Shown piece after piece: positions 46,601-55,669 of a stretch of 64,000 bases of DNA (position 1 is its first letter; every line of letters begins with the position of its first letter). Source of the DNA: an uncultured Prevotellaceae bacterium (GTDB lineage Bacteria; Bacteroidota; Bacteroidia; Bacteroidales; UBA3663); NCBI GenBank assembly GCA_900319235.1, contig ONNR01000012.1, forward strand, positions 42,061 through 106,060. Direction: 5' to 3'. The translations under genes were made by a program, and so were the position numbers. The notes beneath the pieces are model-generated. The model did no database searches, was not told the origin of the DNA, and was given only the letters and a program-made list of their open reading frames with translations.

Positions 46601-47326
46601 CTAAAACGATACCACATAATGCTGTTTGAAGAAGCGTGGCTTAAGGATTGCCAGCCCATAATCGAAAAGATCCATGGTAATCGAGACGTCATCGCGATCG
46701 CACAACTGATCCCAGAAAATCTCATTCGGACGGCCATCCTGGATGCCGCGAACGAAGATCACCGTATCGTCCTTCGTATGTGCCATCAACCACTCGACAA
46801 ACTGCTGGGCATAGACAGCCGAGGGCTTGAACGATTTCTGCTTCATAGCCTCCGGATCCTCGTAAGGATTCGCATTGATAGCGATGAAGTCGAATGGTGA
46901 TGCCTCGTCAAACTGTTCGAGGCTATTGGCAAACGTCACCCGGTTGGCCGACTGCGTGAATGCCGACAGATTGAACTCAGCTCGTGTCTGTGTCACAGGG
47001 TCGGCAAGCGAAACCACCTTCATCCTGCTGTCGGTGAGTAACAGAGGAAGCAGTGTATAACCGCCATCGCAGCCTATCTCTGCCGCATTGCGGCAATGGA
47101 ATCGGTTGGCCAATCGTAACAAGAGGCATGCTACCTTGTACGAAACAGGCACATGCTTAACGTAGATACCCCGCATCGACCGGTAGGCATAATAGGGAAG
47201 TTTCTCTTCGATGACTTCGGTAATGATGGCATAAGCGAACGGCGAATGCACACCGAAGCCCTTGCGATGTTTCAGTTTGCGTACTCCCTTCGACAGGTAT
47301 TCTTTGATTTTCTTTTTTGCACCCAT
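46601..47326 (-). CDS. SAM-dependent methyltransferase-like protein
   Basis: A 241-residue Rossmann methyltransferase-like protein with motif I AAEIGCDGGYTLLPLL; FDFIAINANPYEDPEA occupies the motif IV position. HRKGFGVHSPFAYAIITEVIEEKLPYY (in part) at the N-terminus is typical of a Bacteroidetes class I methyltransferase family. The substrate is unknown. A 101-base gap with REP-like repeats separates it from the M20 gene. Confidence 0.75.
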   Translation of the reverse strand: MGAKKKIKEYLSKGVRKLKHRKGFGVHSPFAYAIITEVIEEKLPYYAYRSMRGIYVKHVPVSYKVACLLLRLANRFHCRNAAEIGCDGGYTLLPLLLTDSRMKVVSLADPVTQTRAEFNLSAFTQSANRVTFANSLEQFDEASPFDFIAINANPYEDPEAMKQKSFKPSAVYAQQFVEWLMAHTKDDTVIFVRGIQDGRPNEIFWDQLCDRDDVSITMDLFDYGLAILKPRFFKQHYVVSF

Positions 47327-47397
47327 AGGGGTGGAACTAATTAACGATTAATAATAAAAAAAAGTAACAATTATCCTCATCCCCCTCTGTTCTCGTC

Positions 47398-47417
47398 AGC
47401 AGCCATGTTTGGCTGCT
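47398..47417 (+). repeat. REP-like hairpin repeat, copy 4
   Basis: AGCAGCC-ATGTT-TGGCTGCT preceded by CTCGTC, in the gap before the M20 gene's 3' end. Confidence 0.8.
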
Positions 47418-47427
47418 AAGCGTTCAG

Positions 47428-48573
47428 TCAGCAGCCGTCTTTGGCTGCCCCCCTCAGCACCCGATAGTACATCTCGATCGCCTCCTTTATCTCCGAAGGT
47501 CGGATATACTCATCAGCGGTATGACTGCGTGCCGAGTCGCCAGGTCCCATCTTCAGACTTGGGAACCGCATCAGTGCCTGGTCGCTCAGCGTGGGAGAAC
47601 CAAAAGGCTTACGCCCCAAAGCAACGATGCGTTGCAACAGCGGATGATCGACCGGTATGCTCGAAGGCTGCAGTCGAGTGCTGCGTGGTGTGAGTTCAAT
47701 CACAGGTCCTTCTGTGCCCGATGGCGAAGCAACCTTGCCAACCTCTTTGCGCAACATCGCCACCACCTCTTCATTGCTGTAGGCATCGGTAGTGCGGCAA
47801 TCGACCATAAACGTACAGGTATCGGGTACTACGTTGTGCACCGTCCCAGCTTGAACACCGGTCACCGTCACCTTCACAGGTCCCAATAGCGCCGACTCGT
47901 GTTCGAAACGGAAACTGCGCAAACGTTCAATGGCCTCCATAGCCAAATAAATCGCGTTCACGCCCTCGTTGCGTGCAGCATGGCCCGACTTGCCATGTGC
48001 AATACCATCGAGCACCACAAGCCCTTTCTCGGCAATGGCTGGCTGCATACCCGTGGGCTCGCCAACCAGTGCTACATCGATGGGCGGCAATTGAGGAAGC
48101 ACGCTTTCGATACCATGCTTCCCGCTCACCTCCTCTTCGGCCGAAGCCAGGAAGACAAGGTTGTAACGCCTATCACTACTTTGCCCCTCGCCCACCAGCA
48201 TAAGGAAGACATGAAGCAGGGAGACAAGCGAAGCACCGTCGTCGTTCGATCCCAACCCGTAGATACGCTCCTCCTGGCTTCCGTCTGCCAAAGTCACCAC
48301 CTCGCGGCTGGCTCGAAACGGATCGTGCTGCCACGTCGAGACGGGCTTCACCGTATCGATATGGGCGTTGAACAGAAGCGTCGGTCGCTCAGCATCGTAG
48401 TATGGGTCAATGAGCCAAAGGTTATTGTCCGAACGATGCACAGTCAATCCCGTGCTGTTCAGATATTCTTGAAGCATATCGGAAACGAGCGTCTCTTCAC
48501 GACTCACCGAGGGAATCGCTATCATCTTCTCAAGCAGAATGACCGACTGAAGATAGGCTGTTTGGAGATCCAT
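47428..48573 (-). CDS. argE: M20 metallopeptidase family acyl-ornithine deacetylase
   Basis: A 381-residue M20 hydrolase: NAHIDTVKPV, GSNDDGASLVSL, the catalytic ASAEEEVSGKHG, GEPTGMQ and a dimerization domain (HGKSGHAARNEGVNAI). It matches the acetylornithine/N-succinylornithine deacetylase of arginine synthesis in Bacteroidetes, although DapE or other amidohydrolases cannot be excluded. Its last six residues and stop are inside a REP-like repeat. A promoter with perfect spacing precedes it. Confidence 0.82.
   Translation of the reverse strand: MDLQTAYLQSVILLEKMIAIPSVSREETLVSDMLQEYLNSTGLTVHRSDNNLWLIDPYYDAERPTLLFNAHIDTVKPVSTWQHDPFRASREVVTLADGSQEERIYGLGSNDDGASLVSLLHVFLMLVGEGQSSDRRYNLVFLASAEEEVSGKHGIESVLPQLPPIDVALVGEPTGMQPAIAEKGLVVLDGIAHGKSGHAARNEGVNAIYLAMEAIERLRSFRFEHESALLGPVKVTVTGVQAGTVHNVVPDTCTFMVDCRTTDAYSNEEVVAMLRKEVGKVASPSGTEGPVIELTPRSTRLQPSSIPVDHPLLQRIVALGRKPFGSPTLSDQALMRFPSLKMGPGDSARSHTADEYIRPSEIKEAIEMYYRVLRGAAKDGC
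47431..47448 (+). repeat. REP-like repeat, copy 5, encoding the end of the M20 protein
   Basis: GCAGCC-GTCTTT-GGCTGC preceded by CAGTCA. On the minus strand it is the last coding segment (AAKDGC and stop) of the M20 gene. Confidence 0.8.
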
Positions 48574-48613
48574 AAGAATTCAGTTTTGTCGCGTAGGGAT
48601 AAGAAATGCGGCG

Positions 48614-48645
48614 CAAAGATAATGAAAAATATTGAACTATGGCAA
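48614..48645 (-). promoter_or_regulatory. Promoter of the M20 gene
   Basis: Minus-strand TATCTTTG (48614-48621) with TTG (48643-48645), spacing 21 bases. Confidence 0.7.
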
Positions 48646-48662
48646 TCTTTCGTCCAAAAATT

Positions 48663-48692
48663 TTGAAAATAGCGGAAAATTATCTATCTTTG
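48663..48692 (+). promoter_or_regulatory. Promoter of prfB
   Basis: TATCTTTG (48685-48692) with TTG (48663-48665), spacing 19 bases; divergent from the M20 promoter. Confidence 0.75.
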
Positions 48693-48738
48693 CGCCACAT
48701 TTTTCGAATATTTAAACCGGCAGATGCCGTTTTTTGCT

Positions 48739-49848
48739 ATGATTACGATAGAACAACTCAAGGCTGTACAGGATCGTTTGACCGACCTGCACCGCTATCT
48801 CAACATCGAAGACAAGAAGATTCAACTCGAAGAAGAGGAGCTTCGCACACAGGTGCCCGGATTCTGGGACAACCAGAAGGAGGCCGAGAAGCAGATGAAG
48901 GTGGTCAAAGGTATCCGCTCGTGGATTGATGCCTATAACAACGTGAAGGCCAACGTCGATGAACTCGCCACCGCCTTCGAATTCTACAAGGAGGAACTGG
49001 TAAGCGAAGAGGAAGTCGATGCCCAATACAAGAAGACTATCGACCTCTTCGAGGACGTCGAACTGAAGAATATGCTGCAAGGCGAGGAGGACCATATGAA
49101 CTGCATCCTCAAGATCAATGCAGGTGCAGGTGGCACCGAGGCACAGGACTGGGCCGAACAACTCCAGCGCCTCTATATGCGCTATGCCGAGGACCATGGC
49201 TATAAAGCTACTGTCCAGGATCTTGTCGAAGGTGACGATGCCGGCATCAAGTCAGTGACCATCGAAATCGATGGCGACTATGCCTTCGGTTACCTCAAGT
49301 CGGAGAATGGTGTGCATCGCCTCGTTCGCGTAAGCCCCTATAATGCACAAGGCAAGCGTATGACGTCGTTCGCTTCAGTCTTTGCCTTCCCCCTCATCGA
49401 CGACACCATCGAGATCAAGATCGACCCAGGCAAACTCACTTGGGACACCTTCCGTTCGGGTGGCGCAGGTGGTCAGAACGTCAACAAGGTGGAGTCGGGT
49501 GTTCGTGCCCGCTATATGTACACCGACCCCTATACCGGCGAGGAGAAGGAACTCCTCCAGGCTTGCACCGTGACGCGCGACCAGCCCAAGAACCGCGAGA
49601 TGGCACTCGAACTCCTCAAGTCGCAGATCTACAACATCGAACTTGAGCACAAGCGCGAGAAGCAGGCTTCGATTGAAGCCGGCAAGAAGAAGATCGAATG
49701 GGGTTCCCAGATTCGCTCCTATGTCTTCGACGACCGTCGCGTGAAGGACCATCGCACAGGCTACCAGACCTCCGACGTCAACGCCGTGATGGATGGCAAG
49801 ATAGACGGTTTCATCAAGGCCTACCTGATGGAATTCGGCGACAAATAA
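48739..49848 (+). CDS. prfB: Peptide chain release factor 2, no programmed frameshift
   Basis: A 369-residue RF2. The GGQ motif (residues 244-246, SGGAGGQNVN) triggers peptide release; the stop-codon-reading segment is SPYNAQGKR (199-207), where RF2 usually has SPF. The N-terminal coiled-coil domain reads through without interruption: RYLNIEDKK at residues 19-27, where many prfB genes have the TATCTTTGAC frameshift site, here TATCTCAAC. The start MITIEQLK at 48739 is preferred over the ATG at 48724. Confidence 0.93.
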   Translation: MITIEQLKAVQDRLTDLHRYLNIEDKKIQLEEEELRTQVPGFWDNQKEAEKQMKVVKGIRSWIDAYNNVKANVDELATAFEFYKEELVSEEEVDAQYKKTIDLFEDVELKNMLQGEEDHMNCILKINAGAGGTEAQDWAEQLQRLYMRYAEDHGYKATVQDLVEGDDAGIKSVTIEIDGDYAFGYLKSENGVHRLVRVSPYNAQGKRMTSFASVFAFPLIDDTIEIKIDPGKLTWDTFRSGGAGGQNVNKVESGVRARYMYTDPYTGEEKELLQACTVTRDQPKNREMALELLKSQIYNIELEHKREKQASIEAGKKKIEWGSQIRSYVFDDRRVKDHRTGYQTSDVNAVMDGKIDGFIKAYLMEFGDK

Positions 49849-49870
49849 TCCCCACTGTCAACCACATTGA

Positions 49871-49905
49871 AAAAGGACGAAAAGCCAGAAACTTTTCGTC
49901 CTTTT
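49871..49905 (+). terminator. Terminator after prfB
   Basis: Perfect stem AAAAGGACGAAAAG / CTTTTCGTCCTTTT with a 7-base loop; A/T-rich ends make it bidirectional, also closing the Sel1 gene on minus. Confidence 0.85.
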
Positions 49906-49929
49906 CATATATTCTCGTTTTCTTCGGAT

Positions 49930-51180
49930 TCAGTCCTCAGAATCTCTATTCTTTCCAAACACCTTCTCCCTATAATACTCTGCCTTTTCCGGATCGATCT
50001 CCACGCCCAGTCCTTCGTTATAGCATTTCATCAGGTGAAGCATCGCTGATGTATCTTTAAGCTCTGCACCCTTGAAAAAATACTCCAAAGCCTTATCATA
50101 GTCCTGTGATACACCGTAGCCGTAGAAATAGCATTTTCCTATCCCGGTGACGGCTTCTGCCTCCCCTTTCTCGGAAGCCTTTGCGTACCATTCCATGGCT
50201 TTCACATAGTCCTGTTCAACGCCCTCGCCGTTGTAGTACAGATGGCCGATATTCACCATGGAACGCGAATTTCCCTGGGCTGCAGCCTTGGTGTACAGTT
50301 CGAAGGACTTCTGATGGTCCATAGGCACGCCATCGCCATAATAATAGCAGTTACCCAGGTTGAGTTGTGCCGTAGCATTGCCCTGCTGTGCCGACAATGC
50401 ATACCATTCCACCGCTTTCTTATAGTCCTTGAACAGCCCTCTGCCAGTAAGGTAGCAGTCTCCCAGGTTGTTCTGTGCCGTAGCCTGTCCCTGTATGGCT
50501 GACCGTGCATACCATCCCACGGCCTCCACATAGTTCTGCTCGACGCCATCGCCATGGTAATAGCAGTTGCCCAGTTCTACTTGTGCATCGGCATTGCCCT
50601 CTTCGGCAGCCTTCCTGAGCCATTCTGTAGCCTTCTTGTAGCTCTTCCTGACACCTCTGCCGTAGTAGTAGCACTCGCCCAGGTTCTTTTGCGCCTGGAC
50701 ATTCCCCTGCTCTGCAGCCTTGGCATAAAGCGCCACAGCCTTCTTATAGTCTTTCTCAACCCCAACGCCATAACGATAGCAGTTGCCCAAACCGTTTTGT
50801 GCGTTCGGCTGACCTTGTTCCGCAGCCTTGGCAAACCATTCTGCAGCCTTCCGGTAGTCCTGTGCTACACCACTGCCATCATAATAGCAGACGCCCAGGT
50901 TGTTCTGTGCTGTTTCATGTCCCTGCTCTGCAGCCTTGGTGTACCATTCTACAGCCAACTGAAGGTTCTGCTCTACGCCCTTGCCTTCGTCATAGCAATA
51001 GCCCAAATAATGCTGGGCACCAGGATGACCCTGCCCAGCAGCCAATTTGAACCATTTGAAGGCCTCCTCGTAGTCAACGGGCACACCTTCTCCATAGAAA
51101 TAGTTTATACCAAGCTCATACTGCTGCTCTGGTGTAGAAGCAGCATCCCTGAACTCATCCGAAGGTGAATTTGCACACAT
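49930..51180 (-). CDS. Sel1-like repeat protein
   Basis: A 416-residue protein made almost entirely of 36-residue SEL1 repeats (about eleven), each with AQ-NLGNCYYYGDGV-DY-KAVEWY-KAAEQGN. No signal peptide, so probably cytoplasmic. Such alpha-solenoids mediate protein-protein contacts. It is five bases after the OadB-like gene, third in the unit wzc-oadB-sel1. Confidence 0.9.
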   Translation of the reverse strand: MCANSPSDEFRDAASTPEQQYELGINYFYGEGVPVDYEEAFKWFKLAAGQGHPGAQHYLGYCYDEGKGVEQNLQLAVEWYTKAAEQGHETAQNNLGVCYYDGSGVAQDYRKAAEWFAKAAEQGQPNAQNGLGNCYRYGVGVEKDYKKAVALYAKAAEQGNVQAQKNLGECYYYGRGVRKSYKKATEWLRKAAEEGNADAQVELGNCYYHGDGVEQNYVEAVGWYARSAIQGQATAQNNLGDCYLTGRGLFKDYKKAVEWYALSAQQGNATAQLNLGNCYYYGDGVPMDHQKSFELYTKAAAQGNSRSMVNIGHLYYNGEGVEQDYVKAMEWYAKASEKGEAEAVTGIGKCYFYGYGVSQDYDKALEYFFKGAELKDTSAMLHLMKCYNEGLGVEIDPEKAEYYREKVFGKNRDSED

Positions 51181-51185
51181 ATCGA

Positions 51186-52343
51186 TTATCCAAGGAAAGC
51201 CAGCAGCACACCGGCAGCCACTGCCGATCCGATCACACCGGCCACATTGGGACCCATGGCATGCATGAGCAGATAGTTTGTCGGGTCGTACCTGAGTCCG
51301 ACCTCCTGGCTGATGCGCGCCGAATCGGGCACAGCCGAAACGCCTGCATTGCCGATGAGCGGATTGATCTTCTTGCCTTCGGGCAGGAACAGATTGAAGA
51401 ACTTGACGAAGAGCACGCCCGATGCCGTAGCCACGAGGAATGACAATGCTCCAAGGCCGAAGATCTCAAGCGACTCTGCCTTGAGGAAGGTCGATGCCTG
51501 AGTCGAGCAACCCACCGTAAAGCCCAGCAGGATGGTGACGATATCAATGAGTGGACCCTTGGCAGTGTCGGCCAAACGACGAGTCACACCCGACTCCTTC
51601 AACAGATTGCCGAAGAAGAGCATACCCAGCAGTGGAAGGCCCGAAGGAATGATCCAAGTGGTAAGGAGCAGGCCCAATATCGGGAAAACGATCTTTTGGC
51701 GCTGGCTCACCGATCCCGGTGCCTTCATGCGGATGCGTCGTTCCTTATCGGTGGTGAGCAGTTTCATCACAGGTGGCTGGAACACGGGGATCAGCGCCAT
51801 GTACGAATAGGCAGCCACGGCAATTGCACCCATCAGGTCTGGGGCAAGTTTGCTCGAAAGGAAGATGGCAGTAGGACCGTCAGCGCCACCGATGATGCCG
51901 ATGGCACCTGCCTCCTGGGGTGAGAATCCGAGTGCCAGCGAAAGCATGTAGGCACCGAAGATGCCGAACTGTGCAGCAGCACCCACCAGCACCATCTTCG
52001 GGTTGGCTATCAGCGCCGAGAAGTCGGTCATCGCGCCAATGCCCAGGAAAATAAGGGGCGGATACCAGCCTTGCTTCACACCGCTATAGAGGATATTCAG
52101 CACCGATCCCTCCTCGTAAATGCCGATACGCAGACCAGCATCGAGCGGGAAAGGAATGTTGCCTACCAGAATGCCAAAACCGATGGGCACGAGGAGCATT
52201 GGCTCGAAGTGCTTGGCAATGGCAAGATAGATGAAAATGCAGCCGACAATCGTCATCACCACATTGCCGATTTCCACATTGCCAAAGCCCGTGTATTCCC
52301 AAAGGACTTGCAGATTCTCAATAAAAAAGTCTAACTTGTTCAT
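51186..52343 (-). CDS. oadB: Oxaloacetate decarboxylase beta-like subunit (Na+-transporting decarboxylase)
   Basis: A 385-residue membrane protein of the OadB/MmdB/GcdB family with about 9-11 hydrophobic segments. Conserved signatures: PLIFLGIGAMTDFSALIANP, GGADGPTAIFLSSKLAP (with the Asp implicated in Na+ transport), GNLLKESGVTRRLADTAK, and GNAGVSAVPDSARISQ. It normally works with a biotin-dependent carboxytransferase and a gamma subunit; none is in this window, so the substrate (oxaloacetate or methylmalonyl-CoA) is undefined. It is co-directional with wzc, 9 bases upstream. Confidence 0.88.
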   Translation of the reverse strand: MNKLDFFIENLQVLWEYTGFGNVEIGNVVMTIVGCIFIYLAIAKHFEPMLLVPIGFGILVGNIPFPLDAGLRIGIYEEGSVLNILYSGVKQGWYPPLIFLGIGAMTDFSALIANPKMVLVGAAAQFGIFGAYMLSLALGFSPQEAGAIGIIGGADGPTAIFLSSKLAPDLMGAIAVAAYSYMALIPVFQPPVMKLLTTDKERRIRMKAPGSVSQRQKIVFPILGLLLTTWIIPSGLPLLGMLFFGNLLKESGVTRRLADTAKGPLIDIVTILLGFTVGCSTQASTFLKAESLEIFGLGALSFLVATASGVLFVKFFNLFLPEGKKINPLIGNAGVSAVPDSARISQEVGLRYDPTNYLLMHAMGPNVAGVIGSAVAAGVLLAFLG

Positions 52344-52352
52344 TCGATATGT

Positions 52353-54878
52353 TTACTTTTTCTTCCTGAAGAAGCCTACGATGCGGCTGAAGAGCCCTGG
52401 CTGCTTCTCTTCGTCATTGTTATAACCGTAGCCATATCCATAGCGATAGCCGTAACCATAGCCATATCCGTAACTGTAGCCATAACTATATCCGTACTTT
52501 TTGTGGTTCGACATCTGAACATCGTTCAGGATGATCGACACATTGTTCAGTTTCTGGGACTTCACTGCTGCCTCAATTTCATTGATGAAGCGAAGGTCCG
52601 ACTTGCCCGAACGCACCACATAGATGTTCCTGTCGACGTGCTTGTTGAGTGTCATCGGGTCGGCAATGACCAGATAGGGCGGCGAGTCGAGGATGACATA
52701 ATCGTAAACCTTGCGCAGTTCGGCAATAAGGATGCCGAATCGGTCGGTCGACAGCAACTCATTCGGATTGGGCGGTACGCCTCCCTTGAGCAGGAGGTCC
52801 AAGCCGGGGAACTCCTTGATGGGAACCACCGTCTGATGCCAGTCGTCAATTTCTCCGCTCAGGTAGTTCGACAATCCTTCCGATTGGGTACGCGGCAGGT
52901 CGAACAATCGGCGCTGACGGCCTTTGCGCAGGTCTGTCTCCACCAGGATCACCTTCTTGCCTATCGAGCAAAGGCTGATGGCGACATTGGCCGAAACGAA
53001 CGATTTGCCTTCACCCGGGATGCTCGAAGTAAACTGCAGCACCTTTCCCGACATGAAGCCGATGTTGGTGCGAATGGTTCGCATGGCTTCCGAAAGCACC
53101 GACGACGAGCCTGAAGAACCCTCTTCGGCCATATCCGTAGCCTTGAAGACACGACCCTCTCTACGAGGCACAACACCCAACAGGGGCACTCTTGTGCGCG
53201 AAACGATATCGTCGGGATTCTGCACCTTGGTCTTCATCAGCATCAGCAGATAGACGATGAGCAAAGGCAGGAGGAAGCCGATGACGAAGGCTATGAGGAG
53301 CACCTGTCGCTTGTTGGGGCCGACAAGCACGGTATTGTTCTCAGGATATTCCACCACGCGCGCAATGTCGGGCTCGGCCACGATGGTGAGCATCGTCTCT
53401 TCACGCTTCTTCTGCAGCAGCACGTAGAGCGGTTCGATCACCGAACGTTCGCGTTCAATCTGTGCAAGGTTGATCTTCTGTCCGGGCACACTCGACAGGT
53501 AGCCCTTCGAGCGTCCCTGCTGACGTGCCAGTTCCGTACGCTGCAACGTCAGACTGGTCTTCTGGTTGGCCACCGATTTCTCGATCACGGCCCTCAGGTC
53601 GGCAATCTGCTTGCTCAGACGCTGCACCACAGGGCTGTTCTCCGACGAACCTGCCAGCAGTCGCGCACGCTCGATGCACGCGGTATTATAATTGGTGATG
53701 AAACCGACAATCGAAGGATCGCTCAGTCCCACATTGCTGGGCAGCACCGTATAGGGTTGGTTCGTCTTGAGTTCGTTGGCAATCATCTCAAGCAAGGTCA
53801 ACTGCACGTCCACCTCCTGCAACTGCTGTTGCGCAGTCGCATCGGTATTGAGCGACAGTTTGGCCTGCGATTCCAGGTCAACCATTCGGTTCTTCGAACT
53901 GAACTGCTGTATGTTGCCCTCCACGGCCGAAAGCTGTCCGCTCAGGTCCTCCAGACGATTGTCGATAAACTCCATCGTCTTGGCGTTCGATGTCATGTAG
54001 TAGGTCTTGGTCAGTTCGTTGTACTTCTCGATGGCCTTGGCCAAAACCTTTTCTGCACGCTCCGGATGGATGTCACGCATCACAAGTTGAAGTATCGAAC
54101 TGGTGCTCATGCGCGAACTCTGGTCTTCCATCACCTCCACGCCAATCTGCCGGGCCAACTCGCGGGCTCGGGCTTGGGGCGAATAGAGCATAATGTAATG
54201 CGAACCCGACATGAAGTAGTCGTACGATCCGCCCTTGAAGCGCGACAGGGCCTCCTCCCAGAATCTGAAACGCACCTTTCCCCAATCGCCAAGGGGCAGT
54301 TCGTCGCCATAGCGCAACACCTTGTCGGCATAAAGGGTTTCGCCGCCACTGCCGAACAGTCGGCGCACCGAGACTTTCAGCGACGCGCTATCGATCACAT
54401 CGTAGTCGATGCGGAACGTCGGGAGGTTGTTCAGGTTGATGCTGTCGCCAGGCGTGAACGTCATGCGAACCTCCTGGGGCAAAGTCTCGCGATTCACCCA
54501 ATGGTTTCGCACAAAGTACCGCACGTTAAGGCCCAACTCATCAACGACGGCCTGCAATACAGGCGTCGACTTGATGATGATCTTCTCGTTGGTCAGACTG
54601 TTATACGACTGCATGCCCGTCATGTCGGCAATGAACGACATCTGGGCACTCGAACTCATACCGGCATTCTTGTCAGTGGTGACCATGACAAGTGCAGAGC
54701 TGTGATAAGTCTTCGGTTTAACATAAAGATAAACCGTCGCACAGCACAGACAAACAAAGATGGAGAGGATGATCCAATAGCGTAGCGCCCAAGTCAATTC
54801 AAGGATGGCACGAAGACTCAGACCACTGCCCGATTGCAGTTCGTCCTCCTCCTGCTCATTGATGATATATTCACTCAT
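52353..54878 (-). CDS. Wzc-type polysaccharide copolymerase and tyrosine kinase
   Basis: An 841-residue inner-membrane protein: N-terminal Wzz domain with first helix WIILSIFVCLCCATVYLYV, a periplasmic coiled-coil region (about 280-500), second helix LLIAFVIGFLLPLLIVYLLM, and a BY-kinase domain. Walker A is SSIPGEGKSFVSAN (about residue 620), followed by VILVETDLRKG (A') and YVILDSPPYLV (B). The C-terminus carries a run of Tyr-Gly pairs (about 11 Tyr) then a Lys-rich end FFRKKK, the autophosphorylation cluster. It controls capsule or exopolysaccharide chain length, but no glycosyltransferases are adjacent. Confidence 0.92.
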   Translation of the reverse strand: MSEYIINEQEEDELQSGSGLSLRAILELTWALRYWIILSIFVCLCCATVYLYVKPKTYHSSALVMVTTDKNAGMSSSAQMSFIADMTGMQSYNSLTNEKIIIKSTPVLQAVVDELGLNVRYFVRNHWVNRETLPQEVRMTFTPGDSINLNNLPTFRIDYDVIDSASLKVSVRRLFGSGGETLYADKVLRYGDELPLGDWGKVRFRFWEEALSRFKGGSYDYFMSGSHYIMLYSPQARARELARQIGVEVMEDQSSRMSTSSILQLVMRDIHPERAEKVLAKAIEKYNELTKTYYMTSNAKTMEFIDNRLEDLSGQLSAVEGNIQQFSSKNRMVDLESQAKLSLNTDATAQQQLQEVDVQLTLLEMIANELKTNQPYTVLPSNVGLSDPSIVGFITNYNTACIERARLLAGSSENSPVVQRLSKQIADLRAVIEKSVANQKTSLTLQRTELARQQGRSKGYLSSVPGQKINLAQIERERSVIEPLYVLLQKKREETMLTIVAEPDIARVVEYPENNTVLVGPNKRQVLLIAFVIGFLLPLLIVYLLMLMKTKVQNPDDIVSRTRVPLLGVVPRREGRVFKATDMAEEGSSGSSSVLSEAMRTIRTNIGFMSGKVLQFTSSIPGEGKSFVSANVAISLCSIGKKVILVETDLRKGRQRRLFDLPRTQSEGLSNYLSGEIDDWHQTVVPIKEFPGLDLLLKGGVPPNPNELLSTDRFGILIAELRKVYDYVILDSPPYLVIADPMTLNKHVDRNIYVVRSGKSDLRFINEIEAAVKSQKLNNVSIILNDVQMSNHKKYGYSYGYSYGYGYGYGYRYGYGYGYNNDEEKQPGLFSRIVGFFRKKK

Positions 54879-54907
54879 GTAGTGTGCTATTGAATGAAAA
54901 AAAATTG

Positions 54908-54979
54908 TACCCAGACTGGGAATCGAACCCAGATCAAAGGTTTAGGAAACCTCCGTTCTATCCGTTGAACTATCCGGGC
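54908..54979 (-). tRNA. tRNA-Arg (anticodon CCU)
   Basis: A 72-base cloverleaf. Acceptor GCCCGGA/TCTGGGT, D arm GTTC...GAAC, anticodon stem GAGGT/ACCTT with loop TTCCTAA (anticodon CCT reading AGG), T arm CTGGG-TTCGATT-CCCAG. CCA is not encoded. The gap 54879-55183 holds this gene and two promoters. Confidence 0.93.
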
Positions 54980-55033
54980 AATCCAATGGGCCTTTTGCCG
55001 TTTTTAGCGCGCATATTACCCAATTTTGCGCGG

Positions 55034-55062
55034 CAAAGTTACAAAATAAATCAGAAAAACAA
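55034..55062 (-). promoter_or_regulatory. Promoter of tRNA-Arg
   Basis: Minus-strand TAACTTTG (55034-55041) with TTG (55060-55062) at 18-base spacing, 55 bases before the tRNA. Confidence 0.5.
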
Positions 55063-55091
55063 AAATATTTCGAAATAATTCTGCCTATTAT

Positions 55092-55122
55092 TTGCATATA
55101 CCGACAATAATTGCTATTTTTG
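55092..55122 (+). promoter_or_regulatory. Promoter of the YqaA-like gene
   Basis: TATTTTTG (55115-55122) with TTG (55092-55094) at 20-base spacing. Confidence 0.65.
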
Positions 55123-55183
55123 CAACCTAAATTTAACCTTTGGACTGCGTGATCGAGGGTATTTAAGCGACACAAGATAACCA

Positions 55184-55639
55184 ATGGACGAGATACTGAC
55201 CTGGGGATATCCAGGCTTGATGTTGTGCGGCTTCATTGCCGGAAGTTGCATTCCTATGAGCAGCGAGGTGGCACTCAGCACAGCCATCGCATTGGGTTGG
55301 CCGCAGTGGACTTCCCTCTTTTGGGTCTTCCTCGGCAACTGGCTCGGCGCTTCGACCAACTACATGATCGGGCGCTTCGCCTCACTCGACTGGATTGAGC
55401 ATTGGGTCAAGATCAAGAAGACCAAGCTCAGTTACATGCAGCACTTCCTGCAAGGCAAGGGCGTTTGGCTGGCACTCGTCAGTTTCTTCCCCACCCTGGG
55501 CAATGCCCTGGTCATCAGTTTCGGCATTTCCCGCACCCCCTTCTGGAAGGTCGGCATCCTGATGGCCATCGGCCGCTTCCTCCGCTACCTCGTCTGGATG
55601 TGGATCACCCAAGGCGTCATCCAAGCCTGGTTCTCCTAA
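55184..55639 (+). CDS. YqaA/DedA-like (VTT domain) small membrane protein
   Basis: A 151-residue inner-membrane protein of the YqaA subgroup of the SNARE-associated/DedA-like superfamily: GFIAGSCIPMSSEVALS, GNWLGASTNYMIGR, and the C-terminal LGNALVISFGISRTPFWKVG, RFLRYLVW. Related proteins act in lipid or ion movement and membrane homeostasis; specifics are unknown. Confidence 0.82.
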   Translation: MDEILTWGYPGLMLCGFIAGSCIPMSSEVALSTAIALGWPQWTSLFWVFLGNWLGASTNYMIGRFASLDWIEHWVKIKKTKLSYMQHFLQGKGVWLALVSFFPTLGNALVISFGISRTPFWKVGILMAIGRFLRYLVWMWITQGVIQAWFS

Positions 55640-55669
55640 CCCTTGGCTCCGCCCCCTCTTGTCCCCGTC

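Noticed and set aside
48739..48802. Programmed frameshift in prfB
   Set aside because: The reading frame is uninterrupted; the site is CTC AAC, not CTT TGA.
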